This document shows, in pieces, positions 11,874 through 21,494 of a stretch of 64,000 bases of DNA. The stretch lies in contig OX439135.1 of assembly GCA_949318235.1 (NCBI GenBank), forward strand, positions 25,638,050-25,702,049, read 5' to 3'. Made by a program: the position numbers and the translations under genes. The notes beneath the pieces were generated by a model. It had not been told where the DNA came from. It did no database searches and saw nothing but the letters and a program-made list of their open reading frames with translations. How positions within the stretch are numbered: the stretch's first letter is position 1; every line of letters begins with the position of its first letter. Source of the DNA: Ecdyonurus torrentis (Eukaryota; Arthropoda; Insecta; Ephemeroptera; Heptageniidae).

Positions 11874-14800
11874 GTTTGTATTAAAATATGAACATATTGT
11901 TGTGAAATAACATTCTTTCAACGTATATATCATATTTTAAACATGTGAAATATACTTGAGTTAGGTGTACTGGAGCTGTAAAATATGGGTTCATCGTACC
12001 AGTACCGGCAATGAATGTTTACCATTTTTCTGTTATATTTAACTATTTTACCCACTAAGCTACAATATAATGTAGTTTTAAACTATGATAATGTAAAATT
12101 CATAATTCTGTGTTGTATTTTCCTTCATAGTGAAATTTACGTTATGATTTTCATGTCAAAAGTTAATGTATGCATACATATGGTTACGCCTACATAATAT
12201 GTATGTATGTATAACTATGTAACGTCAATGTTGTCATGTTTCAGATATTTTCCCTATGATATTTGAAGGTGCCAAGTTCATGGTGAACAAAGGATTAAGT
12301 TCACATTTTCAAATCACACATTCTCTGACGATGAGTACATTGAACCCAGCTCAGTCAGGCTACAAGTTTGGTGCGACGTATGTGGGTTCTAAGCAAATTG
12401 GTCCTGGTGAAGCTTATCCGATCTTGATTGGAGATATTGATCCCAGTGGCAATCTCAACGCTAACGTCATTCATCAACTTCATCCTAGAGTCAACGCCAA
12501 ATTTATGTACAGGGTGAGTCAAGCTGAATATTTTAATTATGTTATTGTGTATGGTTACGTGGAAGTGATATTGATTCCACATTTTATTATTGTGTTAATG
12601 TATTCTGTATTATGGTAATTGTACTAGTTATCGGCAGGCTCTTTTTACGGCGAAAGTATTAAGTTTACAAGATTCTAACTAGAACCAACCTATCTTAGAA
12701 TGTCGTCTAGTTTCCATACCACTACCTACAAACTATTTTATCACTAAAGGGGGTCGAGATAAACTGCCGAAAATGGGGGGTGCCGATAACTGCGGCAGTG
12801 TCGGTATGGCTGCTTTTCTCAACAATACTATAGGAATTTCAACCTTAAGACCCTTAAGCTGCCGATAACTAGTACATTTACCATATTTGACTTGTTCTAC
12901 TCTGTAAAGACATAGAACTTATTAAAATCTAATATCGTCTATCGCGTCAAAATGTATCGAGTGAAATTATCACTAGCTTTTCAAACGTTCCATCTACATA
13001 GGGATTTACTGTGTCAGATGGAACGTTTAGCGTGCTTGTGATAATTTCACTTGAAACAATTTGCTGCTATAGAGACGATATCTTATATCTTAAGGTAGTA
13101 GGGTACCGACTTATATTAAAAATAAAAAAACTAGAAATGTTTTGGGTCTAAATTTGGTGTCATTGTGTAGCTAAGGGTCACACGTAGCCGTGATAAAAAT
13201 TTCATAATGTTTGACCATCCCGAAAAAAAGTAAAAAATTATTGAAATTAACATTGGGCCTTACGGGCTTTAAATTTCAAAAAATACTGTAAAATTAATTT
13301 GCCCAGTGACCTACCAAAATTTTTATATATTTGAAATTGTCTCAAGCTGAAGTATCATTGTGCAAAATTTCAGATATTTTTGACAAGAAAAGTTTGAGTC
13401 TAATGGCCGACGTCGGTACCCTACTACCTTAATGTTGATTCTGATACGGTAAATTACGTAGATTATCAGACCAATTGTTTACATATAGAGTAGTGGGAGG
13501 GAGGGAGCTCTATGTTGCTATGGTTAACACAGAGGCCTGGCAAGACAAAGATCTGGGTTCAAGTCCCAGGCAGAGAAATCACTTTAAACATAGTTACATA
13601 TTGCTCCATATAAGCATGGTGTAACACGAAAATCAACTTTTCATTATCAGATCAGTTGTAAAAAAAAAAAAACTGTCTATTTGCTTTAAACACATCAAAG
13701 TACAGTACATGTATGTCTTGTATTCATTGCTTAACAAGGAACCCCCTCCTCCCCCCCCCCAAAAAAAAAGGGGGCAATTTTATTGTATAATTAAAAATAA
13801 TAAATAAAAAAAAAAAAAAGAAAAAATAAAGTTGTGAATGTATTTGAACAATTTGTAATTGTTGAGTTCATCAAGTATTTTTAACTAAATTTTGAGTGGC
13901 AAAATGTACTGACAGGTGAAAATACTTGTCATTCTAATCTAAACAGAACTTTATATTTTAAGAAAACAATAAAACAGACTTTGATAAAATCAGAAGTAAG
14001 AAATGTGCAAATCAATTGATTTAGAATGAAGAACAACGTCCTCGTTAAAGGCATAGACCAGAGAAAAACAAGCATTTATATCACAAAACACTTGATGGGA
14101 CTTACATAAATAACTTTAGTTTGTCTCAAAACCCAACTGTAGCTCCGTAGCAGTGATCAGAAAATTCGATTTATGCAACCCGCACAACATTTTCATACAG
14201 TTTTTGCATGTTTCTGACGTCATAAACATGAATTTTTACGCAAATTGCATACTTTACAGTTTTTTCACGCTCTCTCGTGGGGCTACATTAACATTCTGGT
14301 AAAAATTGTCACCAGTTTTGACGATCCCATTTCGTGTTTATTCATTAAAATGCACATGTTATTTTATGTGGTCTATGGCTTTAAGAATATAAAATAAAAT
14401 TATTTCCCCCTCCCTTAGCCTTGGTGTCGTAGTTTTCTGTTAATATTTATATACTAACTGATGGTTTTACATAAAATTTATATTATGTTATAGAGATATT
14501 GATTCTCTCTCTCGCACTCCAGCTGTTGATATGTTGATTCTGAATGGTCATACAATGGTCATCATAGCTTGTTCTGTAAAGTAAAGTAAATCTCAACAAC
14601 AGTGATTGGCTGACCAACAAAATACGACACATTCATTGGTTGATCTTGTTTTTTGAGCTAACAAAATTGACAAAAATTGAGTCACATGAAGAGCATGGAA
14701 CTTTTTTGTGTGGAGTTTCTTTCATTCTTATTAAGTTCAAAGTTCTAAACGAAGAAATAACAATGATCGACCATATGTATAAACGTAGTAAACAGGTAAC

Positions 14801-15586
14801 GAAGTCATAATCAGCTGTTATAACAAAGGAACATATCGACACAAAAGTTGCGCCGGAAGTCTGACTTTGCAGAACGAGCTCTTATCTAGTTCTGATGTTT
14901 CAGATTCAAGCCAACAAGTTGGCTGGCATGCAAGGTTCTCTAGACTACAAAGGAGATGAATACACAGCGTCACTCACAGCAGCTAACATAGACCCAGTCA
15001 ATGTCTCAGGTACGAAAACCTTTCTATCTTAAAGTCCTTGTCAACTTACTTTTTTATCATTTAGAATACTAGATTGATAATTACCATACCTTATTATCCA
15101 TGAATTAGACACCAACATGTTGATTTTGTATTTATTTTCATTTATTTTGGTGGTATGAGCTTTCTCAGAAGTATGTGTGGTAAAACAAGATTAGATAGGG
15201 TAAGGAATACTTGGGTGTTGGAGAAATGTGGAGTAAAAGAAACTGTGACTGAGAAGTATGAGAACAGTGTACTACGGTGGTTTGGTCATGTTGAGAGAAT
15301 GGGTGATGAAAGAATAGCAAAGCAGGTTCATATTTCATAGTAGAGTGGATGGAAGGAGAGATAGAGGCAGCTTGCCTAAAACATGATGGTCTGAGGTGGT
15401 TGGAAGATGTTTGAAAAATAAGAATGTACGCAGTATGAAATGCAAAAGGAAATGTATGAAACAAGGTATGAGACTGGCGGAAGCAAGTGAAGTATGTCAG
15501 GATAGCAAGTTGTGGAGGTCTATCACTGGGTCAGGATAAAACATCTGTGTTGTTGGCTTACCCCGAAAGGGATTTATAGCGTCATG

Positions 15587-15617
<31 letters not shown>

Positions 15618-16771
15618 TGTATGTATGTATGTATGTATTTTTATTTTGACGGTTATTTCACGTATCTGACGTCACAATGTACCGATGTTAATTGTACACT
15701 TAGGTGTGATGGTGGGCCACTACCTACAGTCCATCACTCGTAATCTCTCCCTAGACATTGTGTATATCTAATACACATAATCACACACATATTTCTCCTT
15801 GATATTCAATACAAATGACTGATATTAATTGCTATTTTGCTCGCTCAGGTGTGATGGTGGGCCACTACCTACAGTCCATCACTCGTAATCTCTCCCTGGG
15901 CGCTGAGCTGGCCTATCAGTTTGGTGCCAGTGTTCCTGGATATCAGATGGCAATACTCAACGCCGCCGCTCGCTACTCCAATGACACGATGGCAGCTAGC
16001 GGGACCCTAGGAATGTCTGGTGTTCACGCATGTTTCTATCAGAAATGTAGCGAGACTGTGCAGGTTGGAGTGGAGCTAGAGACCAACTTCAGGGTGCAGG
16101 AGTCAGTAGCCACCATTGCGTACCAAGTCGATTTACCAAAGGCCAACTTTGTATTCAAAGGTGAGTTAGTTATTTAATATATTTTAATTAAAAGTGAATT
16201 TCTCTTGGCTTATGGCCATACAATGCAATCTAATAGAGATTTCAGTTGACGCAAAACTTCATCTAAATACATTTTACATATTTACATATATGCCAATATA
16301 AATTTATTTTTAAGTAAAATCTACATATCGATCTTGTTGCGAAAAAAAGGTCTATCTCGTATCTTGTCAGGGGAAGCAAAAGGTCTATCTCTTTTTTTGT
16401 CAGTGGAAGCAAAAGGTCTATCTCGAGTGCCATCTCCATAACAGTCGGGAACGAGATAGGCCTTTTGCTTCGACTGACAAAAAACGAGATAGGCCTTTTG
16501 CTTCCCCTGACAAAATACGAGATATGCCTTTTTTTCGCAACAAGATCGATATATATATTATAGGCCTATATATTTTTTTTCTTCTGAAAAATTGTTGAAA
16601 AGTGATGTTGACTTTGCGTGTTATGTTTCAGGCATGATGGACAGTCAGTGGCAAATAGGAGCAGTGATAGAAAAGAAGCTCCAACCTTTACCTTTCTCCT
16701 TCAGTTTATGTGGAAGTTTAAACCAACGTAACGGACAATTTCGTCTTGGCTGTGGTTTTATCATCGGCTAA
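11717..16771 (+). CDS. TOMM40: TOM40, mitochondrial outer-membrane protein import channel
   Basis: There are five coding exons: 11717-11873, 12245-12513, 14904-15009, 15849-16160 and 16632-16771. All have GT-AG junctions, phases 1/0/1/1 match, and together they give 327 aa plus stop. The human protein is 361 aa; the difference is mostly a shorter Pro-rich N-terminus (residues 1-45). TOM40 is the 19-strand beta-barrel pore of the TOM complex, through which nearly all nuclear-encoded mitochondrial proteins enter. Recognisable family segments are F-EGAKFMVNKGLSSHFQ, YVGSKQ...EAYPIL-GD-D-SGNLNA-VIHQL, VGHYLQSITRNL, VDLPKANFVFKG and the C-terminal beta-signal region RLGCGFIIG. The start was chosen at the first ATG of an open exon (MGNVMASS) with AAAA before it. 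The introns carry MITEs, a LINE fragment and a partial copy of exon 4. The gene lies on the same strand as WASHC2, 4.6 kb upstream of it. Confidence 0.96.
12245..12513 (+). CDS. TOMM40: TOMM40 exon 2
   Basis: First barrel strands, from DIFPMIFEGAKFMVNKG to NAKFMYR. Acceptor TTTCAG, donor GTGAGT, phase 0. Confidence 0.95.
12930..13080. repeat. hairpin repeat in TOMM40 intron 2
   Basis: Inverted arms share GTGAAATTATCAC...AAACGTTCCATCT and AGATGGAACGTTT...GTGATAATTTCAC, with outer ATATCGTC/GACGATAT. It is probably a small MITE. Confidence 0.7.
13090..13432. mobile_element. TTAA-flanked MITE with GTACCGAC ends, copy 1
   Basis: A perfect 21-bp inverted repeat begins TTAAGGTAGTAGGGTACCGA at 13090 and is mirrored at 13412-13432. 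Other copies are 32956-33310 and the more diverged 39020-39417, with a fragment near 38759. No coding potential. Confidence 0.88.
13520..13625 (+). mobile_element. tRNA-derived SINE fragment
   Basis: A perfect B box GGTTCAAGTCC (13556-13566) follows a tRNA-like segment (GCTATGGTTAACACAGAGGC). The A box is degenerate. I regard it as a decayed SINE. Confidence 0.5.
14045..14384. mobile_element. TTAA-flanked MITE (family with 1379-1695)
   Basis: The ends are TTAAAGGCATAGACCA and TGGTCTATGGCTTTAA. Interior blocks are shared with the copy at 1379-1695, including CTCTCGTGGGGCTA and CATTTCGTGTTTATTCATTA. Confidence 0.8.
14566..14880. mobile_element. 315-bp MITE, copy 2, abutting TOMM40 exon 3
   Basis: Same length as 4422-4736 and about 99% identical by eye. 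It ends 23 bp before exon 3, so the branch point and polypyrimidine tract of intron 2 must lie within or just past it. Confidence 0.85.
14904..15009 (+). CDS. TOMM40: TOMM40 exon 3
   Basis: Encodes IQANKLAGMQGSLDYKGDEY and following residues to VNVS. The acceptor GTTTCAG is only 23 bp past a MITE. Confidence 0.93.
15033..15692. mobile_element. TTAA/CRE MITE, broken copy carrying a LINE insertion
   Basis: The left half (15033-15145) and a part of the centre (15637-15692, with TGACGTCA at 15668) match 29493-29872. Between them lies the LINE fragment 15146-15636. The right half is missing. Confidence 0.7.
15146..15636 (+). mobile_element. LINE 3' fragment (reverse transcriptase C-terminus), copy 1
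   Basis: It encodes [16 protein letters not shown] then [20 protein letters not shown], a signature of non-LTR retrotransposon ORF2 C-termini. Frames break after that. The 3' end CCCCGAAAGGGATTTATAGC runs into an (ATGT)n tail. Closely similar copies are at 26826-27220, and a shorter one is at 18775-18895. Confidence 0.85.
15703..15753 (+). pseudogene. partial duplicate of TOMM40 exon 4 start
   Basis: The first 49 bp of exon 4 (from its G at 15849) recur 145 bp upstream at 15704-15752. They keep an AG acceptor (ACTTAG) but diverge after CTCTCCCT into ACATTGTGTATATCTAA. It has no usable continuation. Confidence 0.85.
15849..16160 (+). CDS. TOMM40: TOMM40 exon 4
   Basis: Middle and late barrel strands, from GVMVGHYLQSIT to LPKANFVFKG. 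Acceptor CTCAG, donor GTGAGT. Confidence 0.95.
16325..16552. mobile_element. hairpin element in TOMM40 intron 4
   Basis: Near-perfect inverted repeat with outer arms ATATCGATCTTGTTGCGAAA and the reverse. Each arm contains a tandemly repeated GCAAAAGGTCTATCTCG block, so the palindrome is itself built from repeats. Confidence 0.8.
16632..16771 (+). CDS. TOMM40: TOMM40 exon 5
   Basis: Last strands and C-terminal sorting signal, MMDSQWQIGAVIEKKL... to FIIG and TAA (16769-16771). Confidence 0.95.
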
Positions 16772-17008
16772 TATCTCGTCAAGTGAACTTAGCCAAGCTA
16801 GAGAATGAACTGTTATTAAGTTTTTATTGTTTTTCTCTTCAATAATCATGGGTCACATCGCAGTTTGTTATATTTATCTTATGTGTGTGTGTGTGTGTCA
16901 CGTATTGTAATAAGTCCTGGAGCACTTTATAACGTGTAGCATATCACATGTTTTATACTTATCAAATTAAACATATTAATACTTCAAAAATAATAATAAT
17001 AATTAAAA

Positions 17009-17101
17009 AATAAAAATGTGTAATATGCTGAAAGTAGCGTAGCTGTGCATCAACTTACAAAAACCATGAAAATCATAATTAATTTGTGTTTAATTAATAA
17101 A
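17009..17101 (+). promoter_or_regulatory. TOMM40 polyadenylation signals (two AATAAA)
   Basis: AATAAA occurs at 17009-17014 and 17096-17101, 240-330 bp past the stop. Which is used is unknown. Confidence 0.45.
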
Positions 17102-17146
17102 CAATGTGCCAGTTAATATTTAAGTAATGTATATATGTACTTATAG

Positions 17147-17315
17147 TACAGTCAACCGGGGTGAAATTGAAAGTGCGGGGTGAAATTGAAAGCCAATCAC
17201 AGAGCTGTTTTCAAAGTGCTCTGTGTCTAGCGAGATAGGGAAAAGTGAAAGATTGCATATGATTGGAGTTTACATTTCACCCTGCACTTTCAATTTCACC
17301 CCAGTTGTTGAAGGT
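17147..17315. mobile_element. MITE, TACAGTCAAC ends, diverged copy
   Basis: TACAGTCAACCGGGGTGAAA on the left and TTTCACCCCAGTTG on the right form an inverted repeat. The family also occurs at 20858-21048 and 28321-28503. TA termini suggest a Tc1/mariner-type origin. Confidence 0.65.
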
Positions 17316-18774
17316 ACTGTTTGAATACCCCAGTCAAATTACTATTTTGAAAGTACTATATATATATTTTTTTTTTCCAATTGCAAAAGTGAGGTATAAA
17401 CTGACTATAGCATACAAATCAACAGGCTTAATATCAAAATATGTGTTTCAAATCAGACTGAGCATTTGTCATACCATCAATGTTTTACTGGAACTATTTA
17501 ACAATGGAAAAAATCACAAGCACTTTCCGTTTTTCTGGGTTAATAACTTTTTTTTTTTTTTTTTTTTTTTTTTTGTCTTTCCCTTAATTACTTAATAATT
17601 TTGTTTATGACTTTGTTATATTTTCAATAACATGAATACAGTACTAAATAGAGTGAGTGGTTACACACATTTATCCACTTTATTATTACTGGATCTTTGT
17701 ATTCCACTCATGTGCATGTGCCTCCTTTTTTTTTTTTTTTTTTTTTTTTTTTTGATTTTTTTTTTAATTTTTTCCCCTCTTGAACTAGGGTAGTATTGAC
17801 TTGGTAACATTGGTAAGTAATTTAACATTGTAAAATATCTTAGTTTTTGTTATTTATGGATATTGATGGAATGTAAAATTACTTTCAATGTTAACAATTT
17901 CTAATGTTCATGACTTCATTATTATTATTTTTAATATTAAAACTGTCAATGCATAAGCTCATCAATATACTAGCCTAAAGAATTATTGATTTGTATTGCC
18001 AAGTTGCTGGAAGTCAAATTTGTGATTATCAATGATGGCTTACGTTAGTATTATCTGGCCCAATTATTTAATATTAATTAATACATAATAATATATTATA
18101 ATTATATTATATTAATTATCTGAACCAACTATTCCCTATTTGTTGTATACATACAATAAATGTTAATTATTTTGTGGTTCTTCATATTTTTAAATAAGTA
18201 AATCAAATATATTTTTTAAGCCACACATATTATGCTCCTAAAGCCCATCAATCATATTAATTAACGGCTTTTATAGTAGGGGGAGGGGGGGAAATCAGGT
18301 TATTAACCTCTCAATTTCACTCAGCTGTTCAACAGTTCAGTCAGTTAACATTTTAAATTTAAATAAATAAGAATAAAACAAAAATAAAAAGTTCACTATG
18401 TTAATAATTTATTATTTTTTAATTAAATGCATATTGGTAATTTTTGTTTTGTAAATTTCCAATGTGTGGCAATAGAGAAAAAAAAAGTGCTGATTTTGTA
18501 CATTAGGCTTGCTCAAATGTATGCTCTAATGAGCAAATCAAATCAATGACTTATACTTATGTACACACGACGATGCTCAGATATTTTACATTTAAAATTC
18601 AGTGTGTATTTGTTTCTCATTAGAATAATATTGCAAATGTAGCCAAGGTTTTTGAGTTTTAAAATATCAAAATCTGTTGTATATTGTGTCATTAAGCAAA
18701 TGCCCTGGATATGTAAATTATGATGTAAATGACAAGTTAAAATGTGTTTGATGGTTGTGTATTTCACAATATTG

Positions 18775-18895
18775 AGCCTGAATTATGTAAGGATAGTAAG
18801 TTGTGAAGGTCTATCACTGGGGCAGCCTAAAAATCATCTATGTTGTTGGCTTACCCTGAAAGGGACTATAGCGTCATGATATGTATGTATTATGA
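18775..18895 (+). mobile_element. LINE 3' scrap
   Basis: Matches the last 120 bp of the 15146-15636 LINE (GTTGTGAAGGTCTATCACTG to GCGTCATGATATGTATG), diverged. Confidence 0.7.
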
Positions 18896-19021
18896 AATTA
18901 GTGTAAGAGAGAGAGAGAGAGAGAGAGAGAGCTAAAAGTAAACTCCCTGCTTAAATTAAGTTACACGATGCACTATTACGCGTACGTTAAGCCTGTTTAA
19001 GGTTATATTTTGTGTCTAATG

Positions 19022-19141
19022 TACAGCTCTGGCTAAAAGTTTGAGAACAATTTGTATAGGCAAAACAATATACAATTTTGTATATGGGGAAAACGCTGCT
19101 GCTGCAACTACCCCGTTCATAAACTTTTGGCCAGAGCTGTA
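19022..19141. mobile_element. Tc1/mariner-type MITE, 120 bp
   Basis: Inverted ends TACAGCTCTGGCTAAAAGTT and AACTTTTGGCCAGAGCTGTA match the common Tc1-like terminal sequence CAGCTCTGGCCAAAAGTTT. The insertion is at TA. Confidence 0.85.
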
Positions 19142-20857
19142 CCTTTACTTTTCCTTTGTACTTAGCAAAATACCTGCTTCCATGAAGTACAAAGGTAGAA
19201 AATAAAAGCAGAAAGAGCAAAATACACACATAAAACAAAGCATATTTAATATCAAGGCTTACCCTGTGAAGTGAACATGTTACAAATTCCACTCAATTTG
19301 AAAATAGTATGCATTTTAACAGTAACTTCAAAATGATTTATTAAACTTTGAATTTGTAAAGTGTAGGTCATTGATTTTGAACAAAAGGTTAAAGTGTCAT
19401 TTGTCCACTTTGATGACTAAAGTCGTGACCACAATTAAACTGCAAGCTTGATTTCCAGCCCTGTGGTTGGCTAAAATAGGCCATGCCCACGAGATTGACC
19501 AATCAAGCTTCCGGTTCTATTGTGTCCAGCTAGCACATAAGCATGGATATATGTATGTATAAATATAATGAACTGCAATTTTTGATTAAGAGAAACGCCA
19601 TAATAATATATGTTAAATAAAAATAGTGTTCAAACTATTTTAAAACTATGATAAAAAATAATAATAATAATTAAAAGTCACATAAATAATATCAAATTAA
19701 AATCAACCTATAAAATAAATAAAAATTGTTAGAAATATGAAATAATCCCGCAGAAAATTATAAAAAATTTGTTTATATTTTGATTCTGCTCAAATCAAAT
19801 AAGTTGTTCATTTAAAAAAAATATTTTTTACTTTATAAATAAAAACTTCTTTTTTTTTCAATATGTTTTTAAAAGGAAACATAGCTGTAGAGTTGTACCT
19901 ATAAACTTTAATAAATTGTAAATTATATTATTATATTATTTTTTCTTTAAAATTATGATATTTTAAATTTAATAATAAAATATTTAATTGAAATTTAATG
20001 TTTTTTTTTTTATTTCCCTAACTTTCAAGTTTATCACTAAATTTAGTAACTTTTTTGTTGTTTACTTTTAGTAGAAAAAAAAACCTTTATTAAGTTGGCT
20101 ATTCTTCACATGACAAAAATAATCAGCTGTTTAAAAAAAAAAAAAAGCAAAACAACGAAAACAATTTTTGACTTTTCATCTAAAATTTTGTGAAATTTGA
20201 GTAATTTTGAGTTGTAGAAGAATTAAAATGGTAAATATAATACATGACCTGTTATTTTATATAATAATTAATAATAATTTTTATGTAAAATATGACAAAT
20301 ATCCTGATGAATACATAATTACGAACTTCCTTTATGTGTTTTTTACAGCTCTGAATGACCGTGGGAATGTGACGGTTAATTTTGATCATTTAACACACTT
20401 TCTCGCCGCATTCATTTGATCTAAGGTAATTTATTCATATATTTTATTATAAGTTTATGTATAAAGAACCTAAATATTTTATTTTTAACTTAAAACAGTG
20501 CATAATATAAAAAAACAAGGTTTAGTTTTTTGGTATGTATCGTGTCCATATTTCAGTGCACACCTCTATTTCGCCTCATATTTGTGCACGTAAATTTTGT
20601 GCTAGGCCTAGCTGATGTAAAAAGTCAACTGTGAACTTTGAACTGACTTTTGAGTCAACTTTGCCGATCATTTTGTATGAATGATAAAACAAATTACATA
20701 CACGTAACTTTCATTTGTGATTGCAGGGAAGAAATTGCGCAAGGATAGATAGATATTAATTTTAATTGGTATATTGTTAATAGAAAAGGTTATGTATAAA
20801 GTATATATTATAATAAATACTGTAAATTATAAGTTACAAGCTTTATTTCAAATTATT

Positions 20858-21048
20858 GAGAGTCAACTGGGGTGACTTTGCACGCCCAATTATCTCATCT
20901 GTCTTGGGGCCTCATTTTATTTTAGACATTTGAAGAATCTTACTTGTGTTCAAACTTGATTTTAATCTTAATGGCATGTTTCAAAATTTTGAAATGAGTG
21001 CCCAAAGTAGAGATAAATGGGGGTTCAAAGTCACCCCGGTTGACTGTA
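20858..21048. mobile_element. MITE, TACAGTCAAC ends, copy 2
   Basis: AGTCAACTGGGGTGACTTTG at left and CAAAGTCACCCCGGTTGACT at right. Nearly the same sequence as 28321-28503. Confidence 0.85.
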
Positions 21049-21386
21049 TATACTCTATATACATACATACATAGTTTAGTTATCGGACATGCTTTTGCCG
21101 TAATTATTGGGGAGGGAAAAAGTCAGTTTGGGTATCAAAGGAAAGCATAATATAGAGAAACCAAAAGACCAATGAAGGTGTAGCTATGTGAAGCTAGATC
21201 TTGATGGTACAGCTGAGTAACAAATATTTACATGTCACTGACGTCACATTGTGAACACAGTGTTCAATCAAGATGTTTAGTTACCTACGGACTTCAATTA
21301 CTGTACTGTACCTATTGTTTTCTTTGATCGTATGTTTAAAAAAGTTAAAATTGAAGCTTAATCACTGTATTGTTGTTATTACTCAG

Positions 21387-21494
21387 ATGAGTGGAGACAA
21401 ACCTTGGACTCTACAAGAGATGAGAGACAATGCAGCCAACTGGAGCTTGGCTGGAGACGCCGGCATGCTCAATTATTTAGTACAATTTTCACAG
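21387..21494 (+). CDS. WASHC2: WASHC2 exon 1 (start codon)
   Basis: [20 protein letters not shown] and 16 more residues to VQFSQ, ending at donor CAG|GTAAAT in phase 0. TTACTCAG directly before the ATG looks like a splice acceptor. Confidence 0.9.

Larger units (their letters stand above)
16772..21386. other. TOMM40-WASHC2 spacer
   Basis: No coding region is supported. It holds TOMM40 3' UTR signals, palindromic MITEs (17147-17315, 19022-19141, 20858-21048), a LINE 3' scrap (18775-18895), a (GA)n run at about 18906-18931 and long A/T runs. The WASHC2 5' UTR exon(s) and promoter should lie here but I cannot place them. Confidence 0.6.

Noticed and set aside
20207..20419. 70-codon frame upstream of WASHC2
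   Set aside because: AT-rich, no similarity, no convincing splice link to exon 1. It could still be 5' UTR sequence.
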